From Pseudoselenomonas ruminantium (GTDB taxonomy: Bacteria; Bacillota; Negativicutes; Selenomonadales; Selenomonadaceae): a stretch of DNA of 64,000 bases. Under the pieces are notes generated by a model, which worked only from the letters and a program-made list of their open reading frames with translations, was not told the DNA's origin and did not search any database. Positions 25,104-34,474 of the stretch are shown in pieces (position 1 is the stretch's first letter; every line of letters starts with the position of its first letter). The DNA lies in assembly GCA_015058655.1 (NCBI GenBank), contig SVBX01000002.1:124001-188000 (forward strand). The letters run 5' to 3'. Position numbers and translations under genes: made by a program.

Positions 25104-27029
25104 ATGATCAGAGAGCATCGCAGTAGGTCAAAACTCGAGGCTTATTATCAGAACTACACGGAAAATGGAAAGCTGGATCCTAATGTTCACCCCTGGGTAG
25201 CGGCCTCCTGGCAGCGCAGCCAGGCATATGGCGTAAAGCAAGACAAGATGGATATTTCGCATCGGCTGGCTCCGGAGAAGTTCCGCGAGCTGCAGCAAGG
25301 CCACCGCACTGCTATTGACTATCTGGGGCACCTCAGCGAGGGCATCAAGGAGTTCTTCCAGGAGTATAATCTCAGTCTGTTGCTGGTGGACGCGGACTGC
25401 GTGGTGCTGAAGAGCTATTCCCTGCCTTTCTATCAGATGACCCCCGGTGAAATCGAAGGTGTCCGCGTGGGGGAGGCTGAAGTGGGCACTTCTTCCATCA
25501 GCGTGGCCTATGAAATGAAAGCTCCCTTCTGGATGTTCGGCCCGGAGATGTGGGTGAAGGAGTGCCAGTTGGGTGATGCCTGCTCTGCTCCCGTCTTCGT
25601 GAATGGAGAGTTCCGCTATATCGTGACCCTGGTGTCCATGGAGCCGGTGCCCATGCCACAGGATGCGGTGATCTCCTTGCTCTTTACCATGCGTACGGCC
25701 CTTGAGCAGCATCTGGAGGCGGAGATACGCATAACGGCAGAGGAAGCTATCCTGGATGCTGCTCCCTTCGCGGTGTACCATGTGCTGCCCGGCGGGGAGG
25801 TGGCCTATGCCAACGAGCTCGGCAACAAGCGGCTCAAGGGCATCGGCGCCAAGCATGAAAGCCTCCATGGCAGCCTGCATACTTCCAATCTTAACGATGT
25901 GATATTGAACTATCAGCATACGCCCGTGTCCAAGGGCTTCCGGGGGGTTCCTTCCTACAACAAGGAAGTCACCTGGATAACTCCTTCCAAAACCTATGAG
26001 GACATTACCACTGTTGTTCCCTTGGAGCGGGATGAAGACCAGATGGTGCAGAGCGTGGTAGTCATATCCATGCCCATCGAGGATTTGCGCGTGCTGGTGG
26101 CTCATGCAGCAGGGTATACAGCCAAGTACAGCATCAATTCCATGGTGGGTGAGGGGACGACCTTCGCTGCCGTGCGTACCAAGGCAGAGCGGGTGGCCCG
26201 CAACAAGAACCATGTGCTCATACAGGGCGAATCTGGCACAGGCAAGCAGCGCATGGCTCACGGCATCCATCAGGCCAGCAGCCGCGCAGCAGGCCCGCTG
26301 ATTACCCTGCGTTGCGGGGACACCACTCCTGAGCTTTTGGAACAGGAACTCTTCGGCGTGAGCCGCAACAGCGAGGTAAGCCATCAGGGAAGGCTGGAAC
26401 TGGCCTCCGGGGGCACCCTGTTCCTGGATGAAATCGAGAAAATGCCCAAGAACATTGCCCGCAAGCTGGCGGAGACCCTCACCAAAGGGCAGGCTACGCG
26501 GGTGGGGGATACGGTGATGCGAAGCATTGATGTGCGCATCATCGCCGCTTGCGACAGTGACCTCAAGCGCCTGTCAGAGCGCGGGCTCTTTGATGAAAAG
26601 CTGTACGAGATCGTCTCCAAGAGCGTTATCCGGGTGCCGGCCCTCAGGAACCGTCGGGAGGATATCCCTAAATTGGCGGCGCACATCGTGGCAGAGCTGG
26701 CTGAGCAGCACCAGTTGCCTGTGAAGAAGATCCTGCCGGAAACAGAGGCCAAGCTCTGCCAGTATGAATGGCCCGGCAATATCAAGCAGCTCCAGAGCGT
26801 GCTGGAGTATGCTTTCTTCAACACCCCCGGGGACACCATCCGTGAGCAGGACATTTCCCTGATGGGGGATGTGAAGCCGGACAATAAATGGAAAGAGGAC
26901 AAGGAAGTCTTCGTCAAGGCCTGGAAGGCCGCAGGTGGCAATGTGAGCCGCCTGGCAAACCTCTTGGATGTGAGCCGGGTGACCCTTTACCGCTACCTGA
27001 AGAAATACGGTCTGGAAACCAAGAGATGA
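25104..27029 (+). CDS. AcoR/DhaR-type AAA+ transcriptional regulator lacking GAFTGA
   Basis: 641 residues; ATG 25104 follows TTAGGAGGAAG. The N-terminus (VHPWVAASWQRSQAYGV) and GAF-like region (~70-230) are followed by a PAS-like segment (~235-340), an AAA+ domain with Walker A GESGTGK (375-381) and Walker B TLFLDEIEK (~438-446), an arginine-rich LRNRREDIP and a Fis-type helix-turn-helix (ASRVTLYRYLKKYG-like end). Between ELFG and GRLELASGG, where sigma-54 activators carry GAFTGA, only about ten unrelated residues are present. Such proteins, e.g. E. coli DhaR, can act with sigma-70. Similar domain order and length make DhaR-like control of the dha genes at 61.5 kb possible, but distance leaves this open. 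Confidence 0.8.
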   Translation: MIREHRSRSKLEAYYQNYTENGKLDPNVHPWVAASWQRSQAYGVKQDKMDISHRLAPEKFRELQQGHRTAIDYLGHLSEGIKEFFQEYNLSLLLVDADCVVLKSYSLPFYQMTPGEIEGVRVGEAEVGTSSISVAYEMKAPFWMFGPEMWVKECQLGDACSAPVFVNGEFRYIVTLVSMEPVPMPQDAVISLLFTMRTALEQHLEAEIRITAEEAILDAAPFAVYHVLPGGEVAYANELGNKRLKGIGAKHESLHGSLHTSNLNDVILNYQHTPVSKGFRGVPSYNKEVTWITPSKTYEDITTVVPLERDEDQMVQSVVVISMPIEDLRVLVAHAAGYTAKYSINSMVGEGTTFAAVRTKAERVARNKNHVLIQGESGTGKQRMAHGIHQASSRAAGPLITLRCGDTTPELLEQELFGVSRNSEVSHQGRLELASGGTLFLDEIEKMPKNIARKLAETLTKGQATRVGDTVMRSIDVRIIAACDSDLKRLSERGLFDEKLYEIVSKSVIRVPALRNRREDIPKLAAHIVAELAEQHQLPVKKILPETEAKLCQYEWPGNIKQLQSVLEYAFFNTPGDTIREQDISLMGDVKPDNKWKEDKEVFVKAWKAAGGNVSRLANLLDVSRVTLYRYLKKYGLETKR

Positions 27030-27052
27030 AATAAGAACTGAGGAGCGAGAAA

Positions 27053-27703
27053 GTGCGTTTAAGAAGAAAGCCTTGGGTAGACGAGGCCATACATGATTTT
27101 GACAGCTTTGTGATCAGCAAGGACATGGAGATCGGAGAGGAAAAGAAAGGCTGCTGGGCGGAAATCTTTGGCCGTCAGGCACCTCTCCATGTGGAACTGG
27201 GCACAGGCAAGGGAGATTTCATCAGCCAGCTGGCGGAGAGAAATCCTGATATCAACTACATCGGCATCGAGATGCAGCAGGATGTGCTCTACTCCGCTGC
27301 CAAGAAGATCGCTGTCATGGAGCTGAAAAATGTTCGTCTGTTGGTGTTTGACATCAATAAGATACAGGATATCTTCGCTCCCGGCGAGGTTGACCGCTTC
27401 TACATCAATTTCTGCGATCCCTGGCCCAAGAAGCGGCATGCCAAGCGCCGCCTGACCCATGTGGGCTTCTTGGAAAAGTATAGGGGACTGCTCAAGGAAG
27501 GCGGGGAAATCCACTTCAAGACTGACAACAGGCCGCTCTTTGACTTCTCCCTGGAGCAGTTTGAGGAAGCGAAGCTCACGGTGCGCGATGTGTCCTTTGA
27601 CCTCCATGCAGAGAACAGGCCGGACAATATCATGACTGAGTATGAGCGCAAGTTCAGTGGTTTCGGGGAAAAGATCAACCGCTGCGAGGTTATTTTCCCT
27701 TGA
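27053..27703 (+). CDS. trmB: tRNA (guanine-N7-)-methyltransferase
   Basis: 216 residues with VELGTGKGDFISQLAERNPDINYIGIEMQ as SAM-binding core and FCDPWPKKRHAKRRLTH, the diagnostic TrmB block. It makes m7G46 in tRNA. GTG 27053 follows AGGAGCGAG. The gene ends before ftsW with a short gap, probably one unit. Confidence 0.95.
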   Translation: MRLRRKPWVDEAIHDFDSFVISKDMEIGEEKKGCWAEIFGRQAPLHVELGTGKGDFISQLAERNPDINYIGIEMQQDVLYSAAKKIAVMELKNVRLLVFDINKIQDIFAPGEVDRFYINFCDPWPKKRHAKRRLTHVGFLEKYRGLLKEGGEIHFKTDNRPLFDFSLEQFEEAKLTVRDVSFDLHAENRPDNIMTEYERKFSGFGEKINRCEVIFP

Positions 27704-27738
27704 CGCCCATGGGGCGCCTTGATTGAGGAGGCATAAAG

Positions 27739-28917
27739 ATGCGTATCCGCAAGACCCTGTGGACTAATGATGCAGAGCCTGTGATTGTCATCATGGTCTT
27801 GTTGCTGGTGCTGGGCACTCTGAATGTGTTCAGTTCCAGCTTTGTCATGGCCACCATAGATTATGACAATCCATATTACTTTTTGCAGAAGCATGCCATC
27901 ATGCTGGTGGCGGGGCTGATTTCCTTTGTCTTTTGCCGCAAATTCAACTACAAGCGCTGGCGTTACCTGATGCCGGGCATGGTGTTTGTCATCTTGCTGG
28001 CCTTGGCGGCAGTGCTGGTAGTAGGTACGGAGGTAAACGGCGCCAGGCGCTGGCTTTATGCCGGAGGTGTGGGTTTCCAGCCGGCTGAGTTTGCCAAGCT
28101 GATTTCGCTGCTCTTGATGGCGGCTTACTTGTCTTCCAGGCTCAGGGCCGGTAGGCGCCCGAGCGTGCTGACTCTGCAGGCTTTCCTGATTCTGGTGATG
28201 GCAGCTCTTACGGAGCTGGAGCCGGATATGGGGACGGCCCTTATTATCATAGGGGTGCCTTTCTTGATGCTGGTGACAGCAGGCGTGTCCATGAGCCAGC
28301 TGATGCCCCTGCTCTCTTTGGGAGCGGTAGGGCTGGTGGGCCTGGTCTTCCTGCAGCCGTACCGCCTTGAGCGCATCAAGGTCATGTTCGACCCTTGGGC
28401 AGATGCCCAGGGCAAAGGCTATCAGACTGTGCAGTCCCTGTCTACGATCGGCTCGGGGGGCTTCTGGGGCATGGGCCTTGGCTCCGGGGTCAGCAAGTAC
28501 GACTATCTGCCTGAGGCCCATACGGACTTTGCCTTTGCTATTTTCTGCCAGGAGCATGGCTTCCTGGGGGCTATGCTGGTCTTTTTCCTGTTGGCGGCGT
28601 TGCTGCTGTACTGCTTGAGGATTGCCAACAAGGCCCCTGACGAATTCGGGCAGATGCTTTCCCTGGGCATAATGTTGCTGATCCTGGGCCAGGGCATCGC
28701 CAATGTGGCCATGGTAGGCGGCCTCCTGCCTGTGGTGGGGGTGCCACTGCCCTTCATAAGCTATGGTGGCTCATCGCTGATTGTTTCCATGTGCGCCATG
28801 GGAATACTTCTCAATGTCTGTGACCATGCCAGAAACAATGGAAAAAGAGAGCGGCAAGAGCCAGAGCCGGAAAGGACAAAAACAGAAAGCAAGGCTGAGC
28901 TTCACTTGGTGAAGTGA
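27739..28917 (+). CDS. ftsW: FtsW/RodA/SpoVE-family peptidoglycan polymerase
   Basis: 392 residues with about ten membrane segments. GARRWLYAGGVGFQPAEFAKL, PYRLERIKVMFDPWADAQGKGYQ and SYGGSSLIVSMCAMGILLNV are the SEDS signatures and are closer to FtsW/SpoVE than to RodA. It polymerises lipid II glycan strands at the division septum. ATG 27739 follows GAGGAGGC. The C-terminal ~30 residues are a charged cytosolic tail (RERQEPEPERTKTESK). Confidence 0.88.
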   Translation: MRIRKTLWTNDAEPVIVIMVLLLVLGTLNVFSSSFVMATIDYDNPYYFLQKHAIMLVAGLISFVFCRKFNYKRWRYLMPGMVFVILLALAAVLVVGTEVNGARRWLYAGGVGFQPAEFAKLISLLLMAAYLSSRLRAGRRPSVLTLQAFLILVMAALTELEPDMGTALIIIGVPFLMLVTAGVSMSQLMPLLSLGAVGLVGLVFLQPYRLERIKVMFDPWADAQGKGYQTVQSLSTIGSGGFWGMGLGSGVSKYDYLPEAHTDFAFAIFCQEHGFLGAMLVFFLLAALLLYCLRIANKAPDEFGQMLSLGIMLLILGQGIANVAMVGGLLPVVGVPLPFISYGGSSLIVSMCAMGILLNVCDHARNNGKRERQEPEPERTKTESKAELHLVK

Positions 28918-28927
28918 GGAACGCAAG

Positions 28928-28957
28928 AAAGGGGACTGCCTGAGGGCAGTCCCCTTT
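28928..28957 (+). terminator. Rho-independent terminator after ftsW
   Basis: Stem AAAGGGGACTGCC / GGCAGTCCCCTTT with a four-base loop; the short T-run is part of the stem, so it may serve both strands between converging genes. Confidence 0.65.
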
Positions 28958-29008
28958 GTGCTTCTATAGGCTGGCGCGCAGCTCCATACATGCCTGGGAA
29001 AATCCTTC

Positions 29009-29524
29009 TCACCGATAGGAGACGAGTTCTTCCATGCTCTTCGTCTTTTCGTGGGTGGGGGTGGGCCGCACCCCTTCGGCAGCGTAACCCAGGTCCAGCA
29101 GCAGCACTACCTTTTCATTCTCCGGCAGCTTCATAGCCTCGGCGGCCTTGTCGGGGTCAAAGAAGTTCAGCCAGCAGCTGTCCACGCCTTCGGCTTTGGC
29201 TTCAAGCATCATGTGGGTGGCTACGATGCTGGCGTCTTCTACGCCGGAGGTGTATTTGTCGCCTGGGTAGGTGAAGTGCTGGTTCTCGTCATAGGTCACG
29301 GCCAGCACTACCGGGGCGCCGTAGCGGCAGGGGGTCAGGCTGTCTACTATCTGCAGAGCTTCCTCGGACTGCATGACATAGATGTGCTGGGGCTGGCTGT
29401 TCTTGGCCGTGGGGGCCAGCTGGCCGGCTTTGAGGATTTTCTCCAATACCTCCTTGGGCACGGCTTTGGCGGGGTCGTACTTTTTGCAAGAGTAGCGCTC
29501 TTGGGCAAGTTTCAGAAAGTCCAT
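29009..29524 (-). CDS. Nitroreductase family protein
   Basis: 171 residues on the minus strand. MDFLKLAQERYSCKKYDPAKAVP and APTAKNSQPQHIYV are the FMN-binding start of the nitroreductase fold, with GVDSCWLNFFDPDKAAEAMKLPENE near the end. The start at 29524 is chosen because AAGGAGG lies just upstream; a longer in-frame start at 29572 has none. Probably an NAD(P)H-dependent FMN oxidoreductase; the substrate cannot be predicted. Confidence 0.85.
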   Translation of the reverse strand: MDFLKLAQERYSCKKYDPAKAVPKEVLEKILKAGQLAPTAKNSQPQHIYVMQSEEALQIVDSLTPCRYGAPVVLAVTYDENQHFTYPGDKYTSGVEDASIVATHMMLEAKAEGVDSCWLNFFDPDKAAEAMKLPENEKVVLLLDLGYAAEGVRPTPTHEKTKSMEELVSYR

Positions 29525-29622
29525 GATGTTCCTCCTTAGGAAAATTGATGAGTTACAAACTAAGGACTTCATTCTTGCTGCAGGCTGATTTTCCTGCCTA
29601 AGAAGGAAAATTTGTGGTGACT

Positions 29623-29641
29623 AGTTACAAATGCTGTAACT
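29623..29641. promoter_or_regulatory. Perfect palindrome between nitroreductase and ABC-F genes
   Basis: AGTTACA and TGTAACT flank five bases. A further AGTTACAA half-site lies near 29551, close to the nitroreductase start. Candidate operator for the divergent pair, possibly a redox-responsive repressor; the protein is not in the window. Confidence 0.4.
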
Positions 29642-29665
29642 TGGTGCGTAAGGTGACGGTTTGGC

Positions 29666-29694
29666 TTGCGCCCTAACTTGCAAACAGTTAAAAT
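29666..29694 (+). promoter_or_regulatory. Predicted promoter of the ABC-F gene
   Basis: TTGCGC (29666-29671) and TAAAAT (29689-29694) are separated by 17 bases, about 33 bases before the start codon. Confidence 0.5.
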
Positions 29695-29726
29695 AATAGG
29701 GAATGTTAAATGTGCATTAGAGGTCT

Positions 29727-31640
29727 ATGATGGTCATTACAGTAGAAAATTTCACCAAAGCTTATGGAGAGAAGGAACTTTTCACAGGCATCGATTTCAG
29801 CCTTGATGAGGGGGACAAGGTGGGCATTGTGGGGGTAAACGGCACCGGCAAGTCCACCTTCCTGAAAGCAGTGGCAGGGTTGGTAGCCGTAGATGATGGC
29901 GTCCTCACTGCCATGAAGGGGCTGAGGGTAGAATACCTGGCTCAGGACAAGGAACTGACAGCGGAAAATACAGTGCTCACTGAGGTGTTCCGTGGCTATA
30001 CGCCTCTCATGGAAGCCCTGCGGGGTTATGAACTGGCCTTGAAGGAAATAGAGGAGCAGCCGGAGAATAAGGAAATACAGGAGCGTTTGGCCAGGTGTTC
30101 GGCTGTCATTGATGCCGAGGATGGCTGGGGGCTGGAGGGGGCGGCCAAGACGGTGCTCTCCCAGCTGGGGATTTCTGACTATACGGAAAAAGCAGGTAAT
30201 CTTTCCGGGGGACAGCAGAAGCGCCTGGCCCTGGCCTCAGCTCTTATCCAGCCTTGCGACCTGCTGCTGCTGGACGAGCCTACCAACCATCTGGACAGTG
30301 AGACCATTGCCTGGCTGGAAGAATATCTGAAGGCCCGCAAGGGAGCGCTTCTCATGGTGACCCATGACAGGTACTTTCTGGATCATACGGCCAATAAGAT
30401 ACTGGAACTGGACAAGGGCAAGGCCTATACCTATACGGGAAACTATTCGGAGTACCTGGAGCAGAAGGCGGCCCGCATCGAGCGGGAGGAGGCCAGCGAG
30501 CAGAAGCGGCAGAATTTCCTCAGAAATGAGCTGAAATGGCTGCGCCGTGGTGCTCAGGCCCGCTCCACCAAGCAGAAGGCCCGCATTGAGCGCTATGAGG
30601 AGGTCAAGGCCCAGCAGGTTGACCTTGACCGGGGGCAGGTGCAGATAGGCTTGGCGGGCAGCCGCCTGGGGCGCACGGTGATCGAGCTGGAGCACATCCA
30701 CTATGAGGTAGGCGGCGTCACCTATATCAAGGATTTTTCCTATACGGTGCTGAAACATGACAGGGTGGGCATCCTGGGGCGCAACGGCCAGGGCAAGACT
30801 ACCCTGCTGGACATTATTGCAGGGCGCCTTGCCCCTACTTCCGGCACTGTGACCATTGGGCAGACGGTGAAAATCGGCTATTTTACCCAGCTGGCCAGGG
30901 ATATGGATGAGCGCCTGCGGGCTATTGAGTACATCAAGGAAGGGGCTCATTACCTTACTCTGGCAGACGGCAGCAGGATTTCCGCCGGCCAGCTGATGGA
31001 GCGGTTCCTCTTTCCGGGGGATTTGCAGTGGACGCCCATTGCTCGGCTCTCCGGCGGGGAGCGGCGCAGGCTTTACCTCTTGCGCATGCTGATGGAGGCT
31101 CCCAATGTGCTCTTGCTGGATGAGCCTACCAATGACCTGGATCTGGAGACCATGGCAGTGCTGGAAGCCTTCATAGACGACTTCAACGGCGCCATCATCT
31201 TCGTGTCCCATGACCGCTTCTTTGTGGACAGGCTGGCGGACAAGGTCTTTGCCTATGGGGAGGATGGTGAGCTCACCATGTACCCGGGAGGCTACAGCTA
31301 CTGGAAGGAAAAGCAGCTGGAAATGGAGGCCAAACGGGAGCCGGCACCTCACCAGCCCAAGGAAAAGCAGGCAAATGAGCCTCGGGAAAAGCAGCCGGAG
31401 AAGCCCCAAGGGCCGCGCAGGCTCACCTTTAAAGAACAGAAGGAATACGCTGAAATAGAGGGCCTCATTGCCAGCAAGGAAGGGGAGCTGAAGGTTACCC
31501 AGCTGCAGATGGCCCAGAATGCCGCAGACTATGGAAAATTGAATGAGCTGAGCAAGGAAGAAGCCCGCCTGCAGCAGGAGCTGGAGCAGCTGATGGAGCG
31601 CTGGGCGTATTTGGAAGAAATTGTCGAAGAACAGGGCTAG
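29727..31640 (+). CDS. ABC-F family ATPase (Uup-like)
   Basis: 637 residues with two ABC domains and no membrane segments. Walker A motifs are GVNGTGKST (~35-43) and GRNGQGKTT (second domain); signatures are LSGGQQKRLALA and LSGGERRRLYLL. The linker region between the domains contains the arginine-rich LKWLRRGAQARSTKQKARIERY typical of Uup. The C-terminal ~85 residues form a charged coiled coil (FKEQKEYAEIEGLIASKEGEL). ABC-F proteins act on the ribosome or on DNA; Uup relatives bind branched DNA and ribosomes. Start may be ATG 29727 or 29730. Confidence 0.88.
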   Translation: MMVITVENFTKAYGEKELFTGIDFSLDEGDKVGIVGVNGTGKSTFLKAVAGLVAVDDGVLTAMKGLRVEYLAQDKELTAENTVLTEVFRGYTPLMEALRGYELALKEIEEQPENKEIQERLARCSAVIDAEDGWGLEGAAKTVLSQLGISDYTEKAGNLSGGQQKRLALASALIQPCDLLLLDEPTNHLDSETIAWLEEYLKARKGALLMVTHDRYFLDHTANKILELDKGKAYTYTGNYSEYLEQKAARIEREEASEQKRQNFLRNELKWLRRGAQARSTKQKARIERYEEVKAQQVDLDRGQVQIGLAGSRLGRTVIELEHIHYEVGGVTYIKDFSYTVLKHDRVGILGRNGQGKTTLLDIIAGRLAPTSGTVTIGQTVKIGYFTQLARDMDERLRAIEYIKEGAHYLTLADGSRISAGQLMERFLFPGDLQWTPIARLSGGERRRLYLLRMLMEAPNVLLLDEPTNDLDLETMAVLEAFIDDFNGAIIFVSHDRFFVDRLADKVFAYGEDGELTMYPGGYSYWKEKQLEMEAKREPAPHQPKEKQANEPREKQPEKPQGPRRLTFKEQKEYAEIEGLIASKEGELKVTQLQMAQNAADYGKLNELSKEEARLQQELEQLMERWAYLEEIVEEQG

Positions 31641-31691
31641 GGACATGTCGCCTGAGTCCGGTTTTCATAAATGTAAAAAGGGGATAGAATC

Positions 31692-32981
31692 ATGGCATTT
31701 GACAAGAATTTGTATGACAGCATCATCAAGGAATTCACCGTGGACAAGGAGGAGCTGCAGATGATTGCAGCTGATTTCCGCTATGACCTGAAAAAGGGAC
31801 TGGTTGACCCCGATGAATCCTCCCTGCGCATGCTGAAATCCTATCTGGGCCTGCCCTCCGGCAAGGAGAAGGGCGAGTACCTGGCTCTGGACTTTGGCGG
31901 CACCAATGTGCGGGTGCTGCTGATCCGTCTGGAGGGTGAGGGCAAGTATGAGATCTTGAAGAAGGTGGCCAAGCCACTGAAGGTAGAGGGCGAGTACGAC
32001 TATATCGGCGCTGATTCCACTGCCGAGCAGATGTTTGACCTCCTGGCAGAGCTTATCGACGAGGCCATCGAGGGCAACCATGAGCAGAAGTATCTCTTGG
32101 GGCACACCTTCTCCTTCCCCTCCGAGCAGACGGATCTCAACAATGCCAAGCTCATCATCTGGACCAAGGAATTTGCCACCCCGGGCGTGGAGGGCAAGGT
32201 GGTTAATGACCTGCTGCTGGAGGCATTGCACCGCCGCGGCATTGAGAATGTGCAGCCGGCAGCCGTCATCAACGACACGGTGGCTGTGCTTCTCTCCGCT
32301 GCCTACAAGCAGGACTCTACCTATATTGGCTCCATCTATGCTACGGGTCACAACACCTGCTATCTGGAGCCTTATGCAAACAGCGCCGACAAGGCCATGA
32401 TTCTCAACCTGGAATCCGGCGGCTTCATGAAACTGGCTCCTAACCGCTTTGATACGGCCTTTGATGAGGCTTCTGAGAAGCCCGGCGAGCAGCGCTTGGA
32501 GAAGATGGTGTCAGGCCGTTACATGGGTGAGCTTTTCGGCATGGCTCTTTCCGAGCTGCTGAATGAGAAGGGCAAGGCCTATGGCTTCACCAGCATCGAT
32601 ATGAGTGGCATGCTGGAGGATGAGAGCGAAGGCCGCGCCAAGGTGCAGGAAATCGTGAAGGATAAGACCGGCCACGAAATCTCTGCCGAGGAAGCCGAGC
32701 AGGTGCGTGACCTGGCTGTGACGGTGGTGGTGCGCTCTGCCCGCCTGGTGACGGCTTCCTTCGTTGGCATCATCTGGCAGCTTTCCGGCGAGGGCGGCGT
32801 GCAGAAGCAGCACATTGCCGTAGATGGTTCTGTCTATGAGAAGATGCCCTTTGTGAGGGAAAACATCATGCGCGCCCTGTCTGAGCTGCTGGGTGAGGAT
32901 GCGGCTAAGGTGGATACGGTGCTGGATAACGGCGGCAGCGGACTTGGTGCCGCTTTGGCTGCGGCTATGTCTCAGGAGTGA
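31692..32981 (+). CDS. Eukaryote-type hexokinase
   Basis: 429 residues. LALDFGGTNVRVLLIRL (phosphate-binding), HTFSFPSEQTDLNNAKLIIWTKEF (sugar-binding, with the Ser-Phe-Pro-type block), VINDTVAVLLSAAY and the C-terminal DNGGSGLGAALAAA match the eukaryotic hexokinase family rather than the shorter bacterial ROK or Glk enzymes. It would phosphorylate glucose or fructose with ATP in the cytosol. Such bacterial members occur in some anaerobic Firmicutes. ATG 31692 follows AAAAAGGGG; it stands between an ABC-F gene and rpoN. Confidence 0.88.
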   Translation: MAFDKNLYDSIIKEFTVDKEELQMIAADFRYDLKKGLVDPDESSLRMLKSYLGLPSGKEKGEYLALDFGGTNVRVLLIRLEGEGKYEILKKVAKPLKVEGEYDYIGADSTAEQMFDLLAELIDEAIEGNHEQKYLLGHTFSFPSEQTDLNNAKLIIWTKEFATPGVEGKVVNDLLLEALHRRGIENVQPAAVINDTVAVLLSAAYKQDSTYIGSIYATGHNTCYLEPYANSADKAMILNLESGGFMKLAPNRFDTAFDEASEKPGEQRLEKMVSGRYMGELFGMALSELLNEKGKAYGFTSIDMSGMLEDESEGRAKVQEIVKDKTGHEISAEEAEQVRDLAVTVVVRSARLVTASFVGIIWQLSGEGGVQKQHIAVDGSVYEKMPFVRENIMRALSELLGEDAAKVDTVLDNGGSGLGAALAAAMSQE

Positions 32982-33032
32982 TGTTTCGATTTTGGTTCTG
33001 AGTTTTGCAATTTTGGAGAGTAGGAAATCTTT

Positions 33033-34394
33033 ATGGAACAGTCTTTACAGATGAATTTATCTCAGCATCTCGCCATGACCTTTGAGATGCAGCAGGCTAT
33101 CAAGATACTCCAGCTCTCCGCTCAGGACCTGCGGAACTTAGTTGAGCAGGAGTATCTGGATAATCCCACTCTGGAAATGGAGTATGGGGCCGGGGCTGAG
33201 AGCAAGGAAGATATCTTCAGCGTGGAGGATATCTCTGCCTTGGCAGACTACCTCTATGAAGGGGGCGGGGAGCCCAGGTATTTCACCGATGATGTGGATC
33301 ACGGCCTGGAGGCAGCGGCTCCCCTGGGGCTGACTCTGGAGCAGGAGCTCTTGCAGCAAGTGGAGTTCGCCTTTGCGGCAGGAGCCGAGAAGGGGAGGGC
33401 CATTGCCACCTTTATCATCGGCTCCATCGACAGCCGGGGGTATCTGACCCTGCCGGAGACTGAGATTGCCAGGGCCACGGACAGCAGCGTGGAAATGGTG
33501 CAGGAAGTCCTGCGGAAGGTGCAGACTTTCGAGCCAGTAGGGGTAGGGGCCAGGAATCTGGCCGAGTGCCTGCGGCTGCAGGCCAGTGCCCAGGGTATCT
33601 ACGAGGGGCTGGTGGCTTCCCTGATTGACAAGTACCTGCCCCAGGTGGCAGAGTCCCAGATCAAGGAAATCGCCTCTGCAGAAAATGTCAGCCCCGAGGA
33701 TGTGCAGCTGGCGGTGGATATCCTGAAGACATTGAACCCCAAGCCGGGCAGTGTCTACGGCACGGAGAATGCCAGCTACATCACTCCGGATGTGACTGTT
33801 GAAAAGGTGGACGACAGCTATGTGGTGCGGCTCAACGACAGCTATGTGCCCCAGCTGCATATCACCAATCTCTATCGCCAGGCAGCGGATTTTGATGCCG
33901 ACACCCAGAAATATATCAAGAAGCGTCTGACGGCGGCAACTTGGCTGATCAATAGCATTGAGCAGCGCCGCGAGACCATCCGCAAGGTGGTGGAAGAAAT
34001 AGTCCGGGTGCAGAAGGACTTCCTGGACAAGGGAACGGCCTTTTTGAAGCCCCTCTCCATGAAGGAGGTGGCTGAGGCCATTGAGGTGCACGAAAGCACC
34101 GTCAGCCGGGCCGTGGCGAATAAGTACGCCGAAATCCCCGGCGGCATAGTGTCCTTGAAAAGTTTCTTCCAGACGGGGCTGGGCAAGGGCGGCAGCAGTG
34201 AGGATTTTTTGGCCAGCCAGGCCAAGGCGGAACTGGAGCTTCTCATCAAGTCTGAGAATCCTAAAAAGCCACTCAGCGACCAGAAACTCTGTGAATTGCT
34301 GAAAGAAAAAGGCATGGATCTTTCCCGTCGCACTGTGATGAAATATCGGGAGCAACTAGGCTATCCTTCCTCTGTAAAGAGGAAACGCTATTAA
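33033..34394 (+). CDS. rpoN: RNA polymerase sigma-54 factor
   Basis: 453 residues. Region I is glutamine-rich (LQMNLSQHLAMTFEMQQAIKILQLS), the core-binding region follows (PVGVGARNLAECLRLQ), then the helix-turn-helix (MKEVAEAIEVHESTVSRAVANKY) and the RpoN box SRRTVMKYREQL near 431-442 that recognises the -24 element. ATG 33033 follows GGAGAGTAGG. No obvious -24/-12 promoter was found in this window, and the nearest AAA+ regulator lacks the GAFTGA loop. Confidence 0.96.
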   Translation: MEQSLQMNLSQHLAMTFEMQQAIKILQLSAQDLRNLVEQEYLDNPTLEMEYGAGAESKEDIFSVEDISALADYLYEGGGEPRYFTDDVDHGLEAAAPLGLTLEQELLQQVEFAFAAGAEKGRAIATFIIGSIDSRGYLTLPETEIARATDSSVEMVQEVLRKVQTFEPVGVGARNLAECLRLQASAQGIYEGLVASLIDKYLPQVAESQIKEIASAENVSPEDVQLAVDILKTLNPKPGSVYGTENASYITPDVTVEKVDDSYVVRLNDSYVPQLHITNLYRQAADFDADTQKYIKKRLTAATWLINSIEQRRETIRKVVEEIVRVQKDFLDKGTAFLKPLSMKEVAEAIEVHESTVSRAVANKYAEIPGGIVSLKSFFQTGLGKGGSSEDFLASQAKAELELLIKSENPKKPLSDQKLCELLKEKGMDLSRRTVMKYREQLGYPSSVKRKRY

Positions 34395-34421
34395 ATTGCG
34401 TACTGTTTTACTGCAATTTAA
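34391..34421 (+). terminator. Hairpin directly after rpoN
   Basis: Stem TTAAATTGC / GCAATTTAA immediately after the rpoN stop; no T-run, so it is probably a 3'-end protecting hairpin ahead of the terminator at 34439. Confidence 0.4.
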
Positions 34422-34438
34422 TACAACAATAGCTATTA

Positions 34439-34474
34439 AAGTCGTAGCAGAGTAAATTCTGCTACGACTTTTTG
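34439..34474 (+). terminator. Rho-independent terminator of the rpoN unit
   Basis: A perfect 13-base stem AAGTCGTAGCAGA / TCTGCTACGACTT with a six-base loop is followed by T. Confidence 0.85.
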
